Notes under the pieces: model-generated
The model's input: the letters and a program-made list of their open reading frames with translations, nothing else
Databases searched by the model: none
What the model was told of the DNA's origin: nothing
Shown here: piece after piece, positions 1-8,915 of the stretch
Layout of the letters: every line of letters starts with the position of its first letter
Numbering within the stretch: the first letter of the stretch is position 1
Assembly: GCF_029392315.1 (NCBI RefSeq)
Contig: NZ_CP113939.1
Coordinates: forward strand, 310,001-374,000
Direction: 5' to 3'
Length of the DNA: 64,000 nucleotides
Origin: Bifidobacterium sp. ESL0690
GTDB taxonomy: Bacteria > Actinomycetota > Actinomycetes > Actinomycetales > Bifidobacteriaceae
Position numbers and translations under genes: made by a program

Positions 1-424
1 CGAGAATGATGTTGAACATCAGAGGCAGCGCGATGCCTGCGCCGATGCCCTGGATGACGCGACCGGTGACCAACAGCGGGAAGTTCGGCGTGACGATTTC
101 AAGAATCAAGCCGGCCAGGAACGAAAGGTTTGCCACGATAAAGAGCGACTTGGTGCGGAAACGGGCCTTGAGCATCGCGCTCAGCGGCACGACGATGGCG
201 ATGGTGAGCAGGTTGGCCGTCGTCACCCACTGCACGGTTTCGGTGTTGATGCCGAACTCTTTCATCAGCGTCGGGAAGGTGACGTTCATGGCGGTTTCGA
301 CGGTCACGCCGCTCAGCGAGAGCAGGCCGGCCGCGATAATGGCGCCGAATACTTTGCCCGGGATTTTCGCCGGCTGCGGTTGCGATTGCGTGGCAGCCGT
401 CGGTTGTGTTGTTTGCGAGGTCAT
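1..424 (-). CDS. MFS drug exporter, DHA2 type, N-terminal part (truncated by window edge)
   Basis: The first 141 or so codons of a membrane transporter whose C-terminal part lies outside the window. The start is the ATG at 424, with AAAGGA about 12 nt upstream. A short polar head rich in Q, T and P is followed by TM1 (GAIIAAGLLSLSGVTVETAM), the motif NVTFPTLMKEFGI, and further hydrophobic segments ending in GRVIQGIGAGIALPLMFNII. That is motif C-like and typical of the 14-TM EmrB/QacA (DHA2) exporters. It closely resembles the complete transporter at 40859-42313 (NVTFPTMTKEFGLP, GRLLQAAATGVSTPLMINVI), so the two are paralogues. The MarR-type regulator gene just upstream on the same strand probably controls it. 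The substrate cannot be told from sequence. Confidence 0.88.
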   Translation of the reverse strand, partial: MTSQTTQPTAATQSQPQPAKIPGKVFGAIIAAGLLSLSGVTVETAMNVTFPTLMKEFGINTETVQWVTTANLLTIAIVVPLSAMLKARFRTKSLFIVANLSFLAGLILEIVTPNFPLLVTGRVIQGIGAGIALPLMFNIIL

Positions 425-550
425 TACTTGTTTTGATCCTTTAATTATTGTGTTTACAGCTTGTTGATGTTAATTTCAGTCTTAGGCGGTGTTTGGCTAT
501 ATATGCAGCCGTCTCAGCGTTTCAACGTATCTTTTGGCCCGTTTCCGAGT

Positions 551-598
551 AGCGCCGAAAGTTTAGAAAGGATAATCGAAGTTTTGATTATCGGCGCT
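551..598. repeat. 48-nt intergenic hairpin between marR and the MFS gene
   Basis: Outer arms AGCGCCGA and TCGGCGCT, with an inner pair GATAATC / GATTATC. It could act as an attenuator or terminator between marR and the MFS gene (no T-run seen), or be a single member of the 48-50 nt palindrome class found elsewhere in the window. Confidence 0.4.
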
Positions 599-621
599 GC
601 CGTTAGCGATACGCATTTTGA

Positions 622-1095
622 TTATCGCGGCGGTTGCTGCTCGATGCCGGGATCATCATCGTGATCGCGACCGAAGAACGCCAGCATCTCTTTGAATTCG
701 ATGATTTGCGCGGGGGAGAAGCGACGCTCGAACTCACGTTGCTCGTTGTCGATATAACCGTGAATGGCTTCGACGCTCTGCTTGGCACGCGAGGTGAGTT
801 TCACCTTCTTGCACCGTGCGTCATCCGCTGCCTGTTCGCGGGTGAGCAAACCGCGGGCTTCCATGCGTTGCAGAGTGACGGTGACGGTGGAGCGCTGAAT
901 GTGGAATTCCTCTTCAATCGCGTGCTGGGCCACTTCGCCGCCTGGCTGTGAGCTCATAAAGTTGATGACGGACATCTGCACTTCGGTGAGCCCGTAGCGT
1001 GCCGCGAACCGCCCGAGCTGTTGCGACATCGCGCTCGAGGACTGCTGCAGCAGGCGCCCGTAGTTCTCCGGCCGCCCGTCCGGCGTATCGGTCAT
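622..1095 (-). CDS. MarR-family transcriptional regulator
   Basis: A 157-residue winged-helix regulator. The start is taken at the ATG at 1095 (MTDTPDGR), with GAGAGG about 12 nt upstream; an upstream in-frame start at 1143 would add 16 residues. The core shows the MarR pattern: dimerisation helix (LLQQSSSAMSQQLGRFAARYG), helix-turn-helix (AIEEEFHIQRSTVTVTLQRM, then EARGLLTREQ) and wing (DDARCKKVKLTSRAKQ). The GLLTRE...D.R...V.LT signature is the diagnostic part. It sits immediately upstream of, and on the same strand as, a DHA2 exporter, which is the classical arrangement of a repressor of its own efflux operon. A palindromic element at 1153-1166, just before the gene, is the likely operator. 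The ligand is unknown. Confidence 0.9.
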   Translation of the reverse strand: MTDTPDGRPENYGRLLQQSSSAMSQQLGRFAARYGLTEVQMSVINFMSSQPGGEVAQHAIEEEFHIQRSTVTVTLQRMEARGLLTREQAADDARCKKVKLTSRAKQSVEAIHGYIDNEQREFERRFSPAQIIEFKEMLAFFGRDHDDDPGIEQQPPR

Positions 1096-1152
1096 ATTCT
1101 TCTTGCCCTCTCGACAGTCGAGCCGATGAAATCGACCCGACAAAATTAATTC

Positions 1153-1166
1153 GTTAGCTAACTAAC
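1153..1166. promoter_or_regulatory. Candidate MarR operator
   Basis: The perfect 10-bp palindrome GTTAGCTAAC is extended to GTTAGCTAACTAAC, with repeated TTAG/CTAA half sites inside an A+T-rich stretch about 60 bp upstream of the marR start codon. MarR proteins bind such short AT-rich palindromes. Assignment is by position and symmetry only. Confidence 0.5.
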
Positions 1167-1239
1167 AAATAATATCGCAGGTACGGACATTCGTTTCGGA
1201 TTGACGGGTCTTGGTCTGATTTTCGTATTGCGTCAAATA

Positions 1240-1282
1240 GGAATTTAAGCATGTTTTCCGCTCGAAAATGTGCTTAAATTCC
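1240..1282. terminator. Long perfect hairpin between MATE gene and marR
   Basis: The 12-nt arms GGAATTTAAGCA and TGCTTAAATTCC are perfectly complementary, and the stem continues inward through TTTT/AAAA. It lies 65 nt past the MATE stop codon and upstream of marR on the same strand. It is probably the MATE terminator, although the following T-run is poor. In shape and size it also resembles the intergenic palindromes seen elsewhere in the window. Confidence 0.5.
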
Positions 1283-1347
1283 TTCATCGTGGTTCAGATT
1301 AAGCACCTCACCGTTTCTGATTGAGATACGTGCTGTTTCTGGGTTTG

Positions 1348-2934
1348 TCAGTTCTTCAACCACTTATCGCCACGGGCGCGCAGGCCGTTGAAAATCGAGC
1401 GGCCGCCGATGAAGATGACGTTGAAGACGGCCCAAAGCAGGATCATACGGACGGTGGAGCTGGGGTTGTAAGCGCCGTCGATGAAGTTGAGCGCGAGGAC
1501 GAGCGGTAGGTAGACGATGGTGACGATCGAGCAGGTGACGGCGAGGTATTTGTAGTCGCCGGCACCGATGAGGATGCCGTCGAGCGCCCACATCCAACCC
1601 GCGAGCGGCATGAAAACGGCTGCAACAATCATGCCGACGGTGGTGAGGTGTTGGATATTTGTATTCGTGCTGAATAGAGGCGCGGCGACAAAGCTTACGG
1701 CGATGAGCGCAACCCCGATGCCGATGCCGCCGTACAGTCCCGCACGTGCCGAGATTCGAGTCATCTCGCGTGCGCGGCCGTAACGTTTCGCGCCGATTTC
1801 GGTGGCGACCAACGCCTGACCGGAGATGCCGATGGCATCGAGGATGTTCAGTACGAAATTCCAGCTGGAATTGACGGCCTGATAGGCGGCAAGCACCTGC
1901 GTGCCCATGTGTGTGGCGAGCACGACGGTGGCCACTAGGCAGATACGCAGGGCGAGCGTGCGGATGAAGAGCGGCAGTCCGTCGGCGGCGGTAGCGGTGA
2001 TGCCGGAAATTCGAGGCGCCAGCGATGCGCCGGCATCGTGCGACCACTTCAACGACGGAATGACCAAGTAAATGCCCATGAACCATTGTGCGATCAGCGT
2101 GGCAAGCCCGGAGCCCATGATGCCCATGCCGAGTCCGAAAACGAACAGGAAGTCAAGTGCGGTATTGAGTGCCGCGCCCAGGACGGCGGCGACAAGCGTG
2201 ATGCGCACTTTCTTGAGCCCGCGGAAAATGCCGTTGGCCGCGTAGACCAGCAGCATCCCCGGAAGTCCGAAAATAACGGCCTGTAGATAAATCGTTGCGT
2301 TGTCCAGCACCTCGCCGCGCGCTCCCATCAGCGAGCACAGCGGCCGTGCTCCAACGAAGAACGCCGCAGAAATGACAACCCCAATAATCAACGCCAACCA
2401 AAGCCCGTCGACCCCGGTCTCGAGCCCTTCGCGTTTGCGCCCGGCGCCCATAAGCTGACCGACGCGAGAGGTCGTGCCGTAGGCCAGGAAATTGCAGAGC
2501 CCGGCGACGGTGAGCAAAACGGTGGAACCAATGGAAAGCCCGGCCAGCGCGGTGTCGCCGATGTGCCCGACGATGGCTGTGTCGATTAAAACGAAGAGCG
2601 GGTCGGCGATGAGCTGGCCAAACGTGGGAATCGCCAGCGCGAGGATCTGCCGGTTGATGCGCTTGCGCTCGGCATGGTCATAGGTCTGTGCGACGTTTGA
2701 GGATGGTGTGCCGTTTGCGGATGGTACGGTATCTGCGGATTGCTTGGGGTCTTCAAAGTGCCTGGTATTCCCGGATTGTCCGCTCTTTTTGGATTGTGCG
2801 TGAGCTTTCGTATTGCCGGCTTTTCGGCTCTCAGCGCGATTGTCGGCTTGGTCGCCGATTCGCTTGTCGTTCGTCGTCTCGTCCGCGGTTTGGCGGGTCT
2901 GGTCATTCTGGTTTGTCGCTGGCGTTTTGGTCAC
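1348..2934 (-). CDS. MATE-family (DinF-like) multidrug efflux transporter
   Basis: 528 residues from a GTG start at 2934; no internal Met is available before the core. Residues 1-88 are strongly hydrophilic (N, Q, T, K, D) and are not part of the family. The MATE core begins near residue 90 with RINRQILALAIPTFGQLIADPLFVLIDTAIVGHIG, the characteristic TM1-TM2 signature of the DinF branch, and then LAGLSIGSTVLLTVAGLCNFLAYGTTSRVGQLMGAG. About 12 hydrophobic segments follow, including DGILIGAGDYKYLA near the end. MATE proteins export cationic drugs in exchange for Na+ or H+. The polar N-terminal extension is unusual; the true start could be a later GTG or TTG. It is apparently a single-gene unit ending at the hairpin at 1240-1282. 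Confidence 0.88.
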   Translation of the reverse strand: MTKTPATNQNDQTRQTADETTNDKRIGDQADNRAESRKAGNTKAHAQSKKSGQSGNTRHFEDPKQSADTVPSANGTPSSNVAQTYDHAERKRINRQILALAIPTFGQLIADPLFVLIDTAIVGHIGDTALAGLSIGSTVLLTVAGLCNFLAYGTTSRVGQLMGAGRKREGLETGVDGLWLALIIGVVISAAFFVGARPLCSLMGARGEVLDNATIYLQAVIFGLPGMLLVYAANGIFRGLKKVRITLVAAVLGAALNTALDFLFVFGLGMGIMGSGLATLIAQWFMGIYLVIPSLKWSHDAGASLAPRISGITATAADGLPLFIRTLALRICLVATVVLATHMGTQVLAAYQAVNSSWNFVLNILDAIGISGQALVATEIGAKRYGRAREMTRISARAGLYGGIGIGVALIAVSFVAAPLFSTNTNIQHLTTVGMIVAAVFMPLAGWMWALDGILIGAGDYKYLAVTCSIVTIVYLPLVLALNFIDGAYNPSSTVRMILLWAVFNVIFIGGRSIFNGLRARGDKWLKN

Positions 2935-3125
2935 TATCTTAAATTCTCTGGATTCTCGGGTTTTCGGGCGTTGCGCTTGCCATTGTAACGGCGTCTCTGA
3001 TGGAGCACCAGTATAAATCTGTTCTTTGCGTCACTAGGTCAAAATTGTGCGATTGGAGGCTGGAATATCTGGTGTATAACCGCGATCCGGCTTATGAAGA
3101 TAGTCGTTTCGTGCCGTTTCGGGAC

Positions 3126-3170
3126 AAAAAAAGAAGGGCCATGCAACGGCAGACGTTGCACAGCCCTTCT
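3126..3170 (-). terminator. Orphan intrinsic terminator (minus strand)
   Basis: Read on the minus strand, AAGGGCTGTGCAACG pairs with CGTTGCATGGCCCTT across a 5-nt loop and is followed by a run of T. The plus strand has no T-run after the stem, so this terminates a minus-strand transcript. The only candidate upstream is the interrupted frame at 3179-3529. Confidence 0.75.
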
Positions 3171-3178
3171 CTCTCGGA

Positions 3179-3529
3179 TTATTGAGTTTTGGCGCTTATT
3201 GGCAGCTCCTTTATTCGTTGGTACCTGTTGCGAGCCGACTGTGCTGTTGGCCTGCGATTGTGGCCGAAGCCAAAAGCGCAGGTAACAAGCGCAGGTCGGC
3301 AGGATGGGTGGCCAGCCGAAATATATTTCACCGCGCGCAATGGCGTGATGATTTTCGGTATGGCCTTTGACTGGGTGTCGCACTTGTGGTCGACGGGGAG
3401 CGGGACTTTGAAATCTGATGTTGCCGCGGTTTATCCTTCGCCTGTGTCTCTGGCGTAGATGGATCCCGGCGCCGTCGGCATCGTCGTTGCCGCGGCGGTG
3501 CCGAGCGCAGTTTTCGTGTCCTTGCGCAT
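3179..3529 (-). pseudogene. Possible decayed small gene with one in-frame stop
   Basis: On the minus strand an ATG at 3529, preceded by AAGGGGA at a good ribosome-binding distance, opens MRKDTKTALGTAAATTMPTA and further residues. It meets TAA at 3431-3433. The same frame then stays open for 83 more codons to a TAA at 3179-3181, only about 9 nt before a strong terminator. Stop codon, terminator and ribosome site all fit one 117-codon gene broken by a single nonsense codon, but the product is not recognised. A start at 3535 is also possible. The alternatives are a 32-residue peptide gene or a non-coding RNA with chance openness. Confidence 0.3.
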
Positions 3530-4248
3530 CCTCATTCCCCTTCATTTTGGAGTAAGTAAGAAATGCGGCAATAAATATACAGATGCCGTATTTGTCCCCC
3601 AAAACAACGACAATAATTCGCACATTGGACGGACAAATAAAGGATTTAACCGTCGGTAAACACCGTTTCACCCGTGATTTTCGACCGCTTAGCCTAAAAT
3701 GCCGAATCTTGACGCAGAAAACCGAAATTCGGTATATCGATGCTCGATTGGGTTTTCGGACGAGGGCTGGAAAGATCCTCGTTGAGGAAGTATTTTATTT
3801 CGCCGATTTTTGAGCCCGACGTTAAATGAATGCCCGTCCTTTTTGTCGGCGTTATGAACGATTGCTGCCATGCGTTCGATGTAGATAGCTTGGCTGAGGG
3901 TATTTGTTTTGCAATTGATTTTGCATCGCAAAGATGTCAAACATTTTCGCCATAGGCGAACTGAAGTGGGAAACTCTATTTCAGGTATGTAATACCTTCA
4001 TGCGCCTCGATGGTAGGTACTGCGGTGAGACCGTGTTGTTCGATATTTGGCTTGTTGCTCGCATAGTCCCAGCTCAAGGTTGCCCAACTGATTTGTCTAG
4101 CGTCGATGAAAGCGGCGTCTGCGCTTTTGGGCACCGATAATGATGGTTGTCGTGGCATCGGCGTGTATTTGGAATAGTTCAGCGCAATGTGTTATGAGTA
4201 ATATAAGGACACCATAGAATTCCGCAAACGAATAAGTAAGGAGCGGTT

Positions 4249-7236
4249 ATGGCGACTGGTAAGAAACTTGTCATCGTGGAGTCTCCGACCAAGGCGAAGA
4301 AGATTGGTGGCTACCTCGGCAAGGACTACACGGTCATGGCCTCCGTCGGCCATATCCGCGATTTGGCACAGCCCAGTCAGGTTCCCGCTTCCAAAAAGGC
4401 GAAGTTCGGGCGCTTCGGCGTGGACGTCGACGACGGTTTCGAACCGTACTATATTGTCGGCCCCGAAAAGAAGAAAACCGTCACACAACTTAAAAACGCG
4501 CTGAAGGATGCCAGCGAACTTTATCTCGCGACTGATGAGGATCGCGAAGGCGAGGCCATTGCCTGGCACTTGGTGCAGACGCTCAAGCCCAAGGTGCCGG
4601 TGCACCGCATGGTCTTCCACGAGATCACCCCGTCCGCCATCAAGGCCGCTGTGGGCAAGACACGTGATGTGGACTCCAACATGGTTGACGCGCAAGAGAC
4701 GCGACGTGTGCTTGACCGGCTTTACGGATATGAACTATCGCCGGTGCTGTGGCGCAAGGTCGGCCCGGGACTTTCCGCGGGTCGCGTGCAGTCTGTCGCG
4801 ACGCGTCTGATCGTCGAGCGCGAACGGGAACGCATGGCCTTCGTGCGCTCGCCGTATTGGGACGTGATTGCCGAGCTTTCCGCGCCTGACGCGCAGGGCG
4901 AGAACGTCGATTTCGAATCCCGTATGGTCTCGCTGGGCGGTTCGCGTCTGGCCAATTCCCGCGATTTCACTTCTACCGGCGCCCTGACCGCCGCCGCGCA
5001 GAAAGACAACGTCTGCCAGCTTGACGAGGCGCAGACCAAGGCGATTGCCGAGTCCTTGGAGCACGCACCATTCACCGTGGTGTCGATGGAATCCAAGCCG
5101 TACCACCGCCGTCCGGTGCCGCCGTTCACCACCTCAACCATGCAGCAGGCTGCCGGCAACCGCCTTTCGATGAGCTCGCGCCAGACCATGCGTGCCGCGC
5201 AGGGCCTTTATGAAAATGGCTTCATCACTTATATGCGTACCGATTCCGTCACGCTTTCGCAGGAGGCCATTGCCGCTGCCCGCGAGTCCGTGACGAAGAA
5301 CTTTGGCAAGGAATATCTTTCCGACAAGCCCAAGCAGTACGCTACGAAAACCGCCGGCGCGCAGGAAGCGCACGAATGCATCCGTCCTGCCGGATCGAAA
5401 TTCCATGATCCGGCCGAACTGGCTTCTAAGGTGCCGCCGGATCAGCTGAAGCTTTACACTTTGATTTGGCAGCGCACGCTGGCTTCACAGATGGCCGATG
5501 CCACCGGCTTCACGGCAACCGTGCGGCTTTCCGCACCTGCCGGTGATAAAGGCGAGGCTATTTTCCAAGCTTCCGGCACCGTCATTGAATTCCCGGGATT
5601 CCTCAAGGCCTCCGGTTGGCCGCGGCACTCCTCGGGGTCTGCGTCCGGTTCGTCTGCCGCCGAGACGAAGGATGGCAAGGCTTCAATGAAGTCCTCCAAG
5701 TCTGAGGAGAACGCGGCTTTGCCGCCAATGAAAACCGGCGAAGTGCTCAACGCCACGTCGGTTACCGCCGACGGCCACGAGACACAGCCTCCTGCCCGTT
5801 ATACCGAGGCGTCGCTGGTCAAGACGCTCGAGGCCAAGGAAATCGGTCGTCCGTCGACCTACGCCAGCATCATTTCGACGATTATCGACCGCGGTTATGT
5901 CTACGAACGCGGCCGTGCCCTGATTCCTTCCTGGCTCGCCTTCGCTGTGACCAAACTGCTCGAAACGAACTTCCCGAAGTATGTGGACTATCAGTTCACC
6001 GCCGATATGGAAAACGGGCTCGACAAGATTGCGCAGGGCAAGGAAACCAGCAAGGAATGGCTCACCCGCTTCTACTTCGGCGACGGCAAGGACGCGGCGA
6101 AATCGCAGGACGAGGCGCACGAAGGCCTGCAACAGCAGGTCGCCCAGCTTGGCGATATCGACGCCCGAGCCATCAACACCATCGAAATCGGTGACGGGCT
6201 GCAGGTGCGCGTCGGTCGCTACGGCCCCTATCTTGAGGACACGAAGAACCTGGATGCCGAAGGCAATCCCAAGCGTGCCTCGATTCCCGAGACGATGGCT
6301 CCCGACGAGCTGACCGTCGAAGCCGGTCACGAGCTCATCAAGAACAACGCTGGCGGGCCGCGTGTACTGGGTAAAGACCCGGCGACCGGCGGTACCGTAG
6401 AAGTTCGCAGTGGGCGGTTTGGACCCTATGTTGCGCTGATCTCGCCGGAGGCCGAGGCCGAGATGAAGGCCGAACGCGAAGCCAAGGCCGCTGCGGCGAA
6501 GGCTGCCGAAACTGCGGATAATAGCAAAGACGGCAAGGCGACTAAGACCAAGGCCCGTGCGAAGAAGGCTGCCAAATCCGTGGCTCCCAAGCCCAAGATG
6601 GCGTCGCTTTTCAAGACGATGAGCCCAGACACGATTACGCTCGACGATGCGCTGAGGCTTTTGAGCCTGCCGCGTGAAGTTGGCAAATACGATGAAACCG
6701 ATGCGAAGACTGGCGAAACCAGCGAAGCCGTCGTCACCGCAAGCAACGGTCGCTATGGTCCTTACCTCACCAAGAAGAGCGCGGATGGCAAGTCTGAGAC
6801 GCGCTCGCTGGGCAGTGAAGAGGAAATTTTCATCGTCGATCTCGACAAGGCCAAGGCCCTGTTCGCCCAGCCAAAATATGGCCGCGGGCGCGGTAGGGGA
6901 GCGGCAAAACCGCCGCTGCGCGATTTGGGTGCCGATCCTGAGAATGGCAAGAACGTGACCATCAAGGATGGTTTCTACGGCGCCTACATCACCGACGGCG
7001 AGACCAATCGTACTCTGCCCAAGCAGTACACTCCGGAGTCCATCGATCCGGCCACAGCGTTCCAGCTGCTCGCCGAGAAGCGCGCCGCCGGTCCCTCGAA
7101 GCGTCGCGGTCGTCGCAAGACGACCACCCGCAAGTCCGCCGCGCGCAAGTCGACGAAGTCCACGGCCCGCAAGACCACGACGCGCAAGGCAGCTGCAAAG
7201 AAGACCGCAACTCGTAAGACGACTGCCAAGAAGTAG
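4249..7236 (+). CDS. topA: DNA topoisomerase I (type IA)
   Basis: 995 residues; ATG preceded by AAGGAGCGGTT. It relaxes negative supercoils by a single-strand cut through a 5'-phosphotyrosine. The TOPRIM domain starts KKLVIVESPTKAKKI and carries the acidic triad DEDREGEA. The active-site Tyr is residue 328 in GFITYMRTDS. Conserved QTRRVLDRLYGYELSPVLW and GRPSTYASIISTIIDRGYV follow. The C-terminal third (from about residue 640) has actinobacterial-type repeats containing GRYGPYL or GRFGPYV instead of zinc fingers. The last 45 residues are a Lys/Arg/Thr/Ala tail (RKTTTRK-, AAKK-like) resembling histone H1 tails, as in other actinobacterial TopA. A long open frame on the opposite strand within the gene (5683-7350) is a GC-codon shadow. 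Confidence 0.98.
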   Translation: MATGKKLVIVESPTKAKKIGGYLGKDYTVMASVGHIRDLAQPSQVPASKKAKFGRFGVDVDDGFEPYYIVGPEKKKTVTQLKNALKDASELYLATDEDREGEAIAWHLVQTLKPKVPVHRMVFHEITPSAIKAAVGKTRDVDSNMVDAQETRRVLDRLYGYELSPVLWRKVGPGLSAGRVQSVATRLIVERERERMAFVRSPYWDVIAELSAPDAQGENVDFESRMVSLGGSRLANSRDFTSTGALTAAAQKDNVCQLDEAQTKAIAESLEHAPFTVVSMESKPYHRRPVPPFTTSTMQQAAGNRLSMSSRQTMRAAQGLYENGFITYMRTDSVTLSQEAIAAARESVTKNFGKEYLSDKPKQYATKTAGAQEAHECIRPAGSKFHDPAELASKVPPDQLKLYTLIWQRTLASQMADATGFTATVRLSAPAGDKGEAIFQASGTVIEFPGFLKASGWPRHSSGSASGSSAAETKDGKASMKSSKSEENAALPPMKTGEVLNATSVTADGHETQPPARYTEASLVKTLEAKEIGRPSTYASIISTIIDRGYVYERGRALIPSWLAFAVTKLLETNFPKYVDYQFTADMENGLDKIAQGKETSKEWLTRFYFGDGKDAAKSQDEAHEGLQQQVAQLGDIDARAINTIEIGDGLQVRVGRYGPYLEDTKNLDAEGNPKRASIPETMAPDELTVEAGHELIKNNAGGPRVLGKDPATGGTVEVRSGRFGPYVALISPEAEAEMKAEREAKAAAAKAAETADNSKDGKATKTKARAKKAAKSVAPKPKMASLFKTMSPDTITLDDALRLLSLPREVGKYDETDAKTGETSEAVVTASNGRYGPYLTKKSADGKSETRSLGSEEEIFIVDLDKAKALFAQPKYGRGRGRGAAKPPLRDLGADPENGKNVTIKDGFYGAYITDGETNRTLPKQYTPESIDPATAFQLLAEKRAAGPSKRRGRRKTTTRKSAARKSTKSTARKTTTRKAAAKKTATRKTTAKK

Positions 7237-7394
7237 GCGACATGGCCGGACGGAAGCATTGAAGGTTTTGCGCCTTGCGATGGAGCGGTATCGGGGATAG
7301 AACAGCAATTCCGCGCTGATTTCTACGTTGAAAGCGTTGAACTGCAACATGGTGATAGCGAGTTACTGACTATCGGGAATTGATGAGGAATATC

Positions 7395-8090
7395 ATGAGT
7401 GAATCAATGAACCTTGCCGATTGTGAAAAGGCCTACCGTGGCACGAATGCGAGTGCGGAAAGGGATTGTGCGCCTCTTCCCGATAAGGTCTTGAAACCTC
7501 AAACGTTCAAACAATATACCAGTTGGATAGGCGTTGCCTGCCTTGCCGTGGCGTTCGTATATTTCGCATGGATGGCGTGGAACGGTTTGCATGAAATGAA
7601 GACTACCGGGTGCACGGTTGCTGCCGTGGACCAGTTCCGAGTGTTCTGCGGTATGGCAGGTTGGCTTTATGCTTGGCTGCAGGCGGTTGTTTGCGTGCTT
7701 GCCGCCGTCGGCATGGCATCGATGATACTGTTGAAGCCAGGGCAGCGTATGTACCCTTCCAACGATATTGCGAAGCTGTATCAGGTCAATGGAGTGTATT
7801 GGTATGGCGGAGACTTCAGTGATCCAGAGACCGATCCTGCCGCTGTGGCCAAATTGCGGAGAGCCAATGATGGGGATCTTTCCCAGCTTTCTGCGGTTTC
7901 CGTCCAACGAAGGCACCTGCCGCTTTCCACTTTTGTATCCATTCGTAGGAAAGAGGGCTCTGATTTCGTTTTTCGCTTGGCGACCATAGACATCACCGCC
8001 GAAGGCATGACGTTAACGCTTGGCGTATGCCCGAAATTCCCGTTGGTTCAAGGGCGATGCCACAAGTTGGATCACAGTCTGTTTTTGTAG
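7395..8090 (+). CDS. Membrane protein of a local three-gene paralogous family
   Basis: 231 residues; start chosen at ATG 7395 (MSESMNL), with AGGA 6 nt upstream; an ATG at 7380 is also in frame. The N-terminal 35 residues are cytosolic-looking. Two membrane segments follow (WIGVACLAVAFVYFAWMAW and LQAVVCVLAAVGMASMILL), joined by GLHEMKTTGCTV...FCGMAGWLYAW. The soluble tail (residues 115-231) begins YPSNDIAKLYQVNGVYWYGG and ends ITAEGMTLTLGVCPKFPL. The membrane half matches the protein at 8437-8799 (YFAWYGWIGLHEMQTTGCTI, FCGTVGWCYAW). The tail matches the end of the protein at 8916-9542. The family is not recognised and no function is proposed. Confidence 0.75.
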   Translation: MSESMNLADCEKAYRGTNASAERDCAPLPDKVLKPQTFKQYTSWIGVACLAVAFVYFAWMAWNGLHEMKTTGCTVAAVDQFRVFCGMAGWLYAWLQAVVCVLAAVGMASMILLKPGQRMYPSNDIAKLYQVNGVYWYGGDFSDPETDPAAVAKLRRANDGDLSQLSAVSVQRRHLPLSTFVSIRRKEGSDFVFRLATIDITAEGMTLTLGVCPKFPLVQGRCHKLDHSLFL

Positions 8091-8436
8091 TGGTCCTGAT
8101 GCCTGATAACAGGCGTTCAAGATTATTGGTCTGTTGTCTTGAAAAGAGCCGGATAAGCTGAACTTGCGTTCTGACATGGTTCGGGCGGTGCGAGAATCAG
8201 CCGGCTTTAAAGGCAACGAATGCCATATGCACAGAGTCACTGGAAATCTTCCGCGCAAGAGTATAGCCGGGAAATAGGTGGGTAAACAGGAAAACTCTTG
8301 AATCTTGTAACATAAATAACATAAAAGAGTAAAATCTGCTAAAGCGGAGCACATACGACTTCGAAGAGTTGAGGTTGCTTGGAGTTGCAAGTCGGTGATT
8401 GCCTGCCGTTTATTACCTAAACCGATGAGGAGTGTT
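8091..8436. other. Intergenic region between two paralogous membrane genes
   Basis: 346 bp with no supported reading frame. The A+T-rich part near 8300-8340 (TGTAACATAAATAACATAA) may hold the promoter of the next gene. Nothing else is seen. Confidence 0.5.
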
Positions 8437-8799
8437 ATGGATCAGATTCCAATGGAGCCTATGGTTTCTCAGGGGGAAGGCTATTGGACGGCCTCGGGGC
8501 AGGATTCATGGTTTCTTCCCAAAAAGGTCCAAAAACCGTCGAAGTATGTTACTTTTGGTTTCATCTTGGTGATTGTGGTATTAGTTGCCTATTTCGCTTG
8601 GTATGGGTGGATTGGATTGCATGAAATGCAAACCACCGGATGTACGATTCCTAGTGAGGCGTTATGGCAGAAATTTTGTGGGACAGTTGGTTGGTGTTAT
8701 GCCTGGACTGTAGCGGCTATTTGTGCCGGTGCGATAATCGCCTTTATCTATATGGCGATATCCACGGCGCCGAAGAAGGGGCAGCATTTCGGCCAATGA
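8437..8799 (+). CDS. Small two-TM membrane protein, paralogue of the membrane half of the preceding gene
   Basis: 120 residues from ATG 8437 (MDQIPMEPM), chosen because GAGGAG sits 4 nt upstream; the frame is open upstream to 8395 without a ribosome site. Two TM segments are seen: YVTFGFILVIVVLVAYFAWYGW and WTVAAICAGAIIAFIYMAIS. The linker GLHEMQTTGCTIPSEALWQKFCGTVGWCYAW is nearly identical to that of the gene at 7395-8090. The protein stops where that paralogue continues into its soluble domain (APKKGQHFGQ). Two conserved Cys in the outer loop could form a disulfide. Function unknown. Confidence 0.72.
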   Translation: MDQIPMEPMVSQGEGYWTASGQDSWFLPKKVQKPSKYVTFGFILVIVVLVAYFAWYGWIGLHEMQTTGCTIPSEALWQKFCGTVGWCYAWTVAAICAGAIIAFIYMAISTAPKKGQHFGQ

Positions 8800-8915
8800 C
8801 GAAGCTGATGCGAACTCAATTATGAATATCGAAAACTGTAGGTGATATCGTTTTTAATTAATTCATTGTGTTTTGTATAATAGACTCGGCATTGTGGCTA
8901 GATTAGGGAGAAAGA

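Larger units (their letters stand above)
2935..4248. other. 1.3-kb stretch with no convincing complete gene
   Basis: Only short or compositionally implausible frames are open here. It contains a minus-strand intrinsic terminator (3126-3170) preceded by an interrupted 117-codon frame (3179-3529), described separately. The rest (about 3540-4248) is A+T-richer and includes the topA promoter region. Nothing else is recognised. Confidence 0.6.

Noticed and set aside
3039..3671. 210-codon open frame on the minus strand
   Set aside because: Its translation is Arg/His/Pro/Gln-rich without domain features, has no ribosome site, and runs through the terminator. The alternative frame starting at 3529 fits the terminator better.
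3976..4158. 60-codon minus-strand frame before topA
   Set aside because: Protein-like in places, but there is no ribosome site, no recognised family and no neighbour context.
5683..7350. 555-codon open frame antisense to topA
   Set aside because: Opposite-strand shadow of a GC-rich coding frame; the topA protein is unmistakable.
8013..8390. 125-codon minus-strand frame between the paralogous membrane genes
   Set aside because: Overlaps the end of the 7395 gene on the opposite strand and has no domain or ribosome site.
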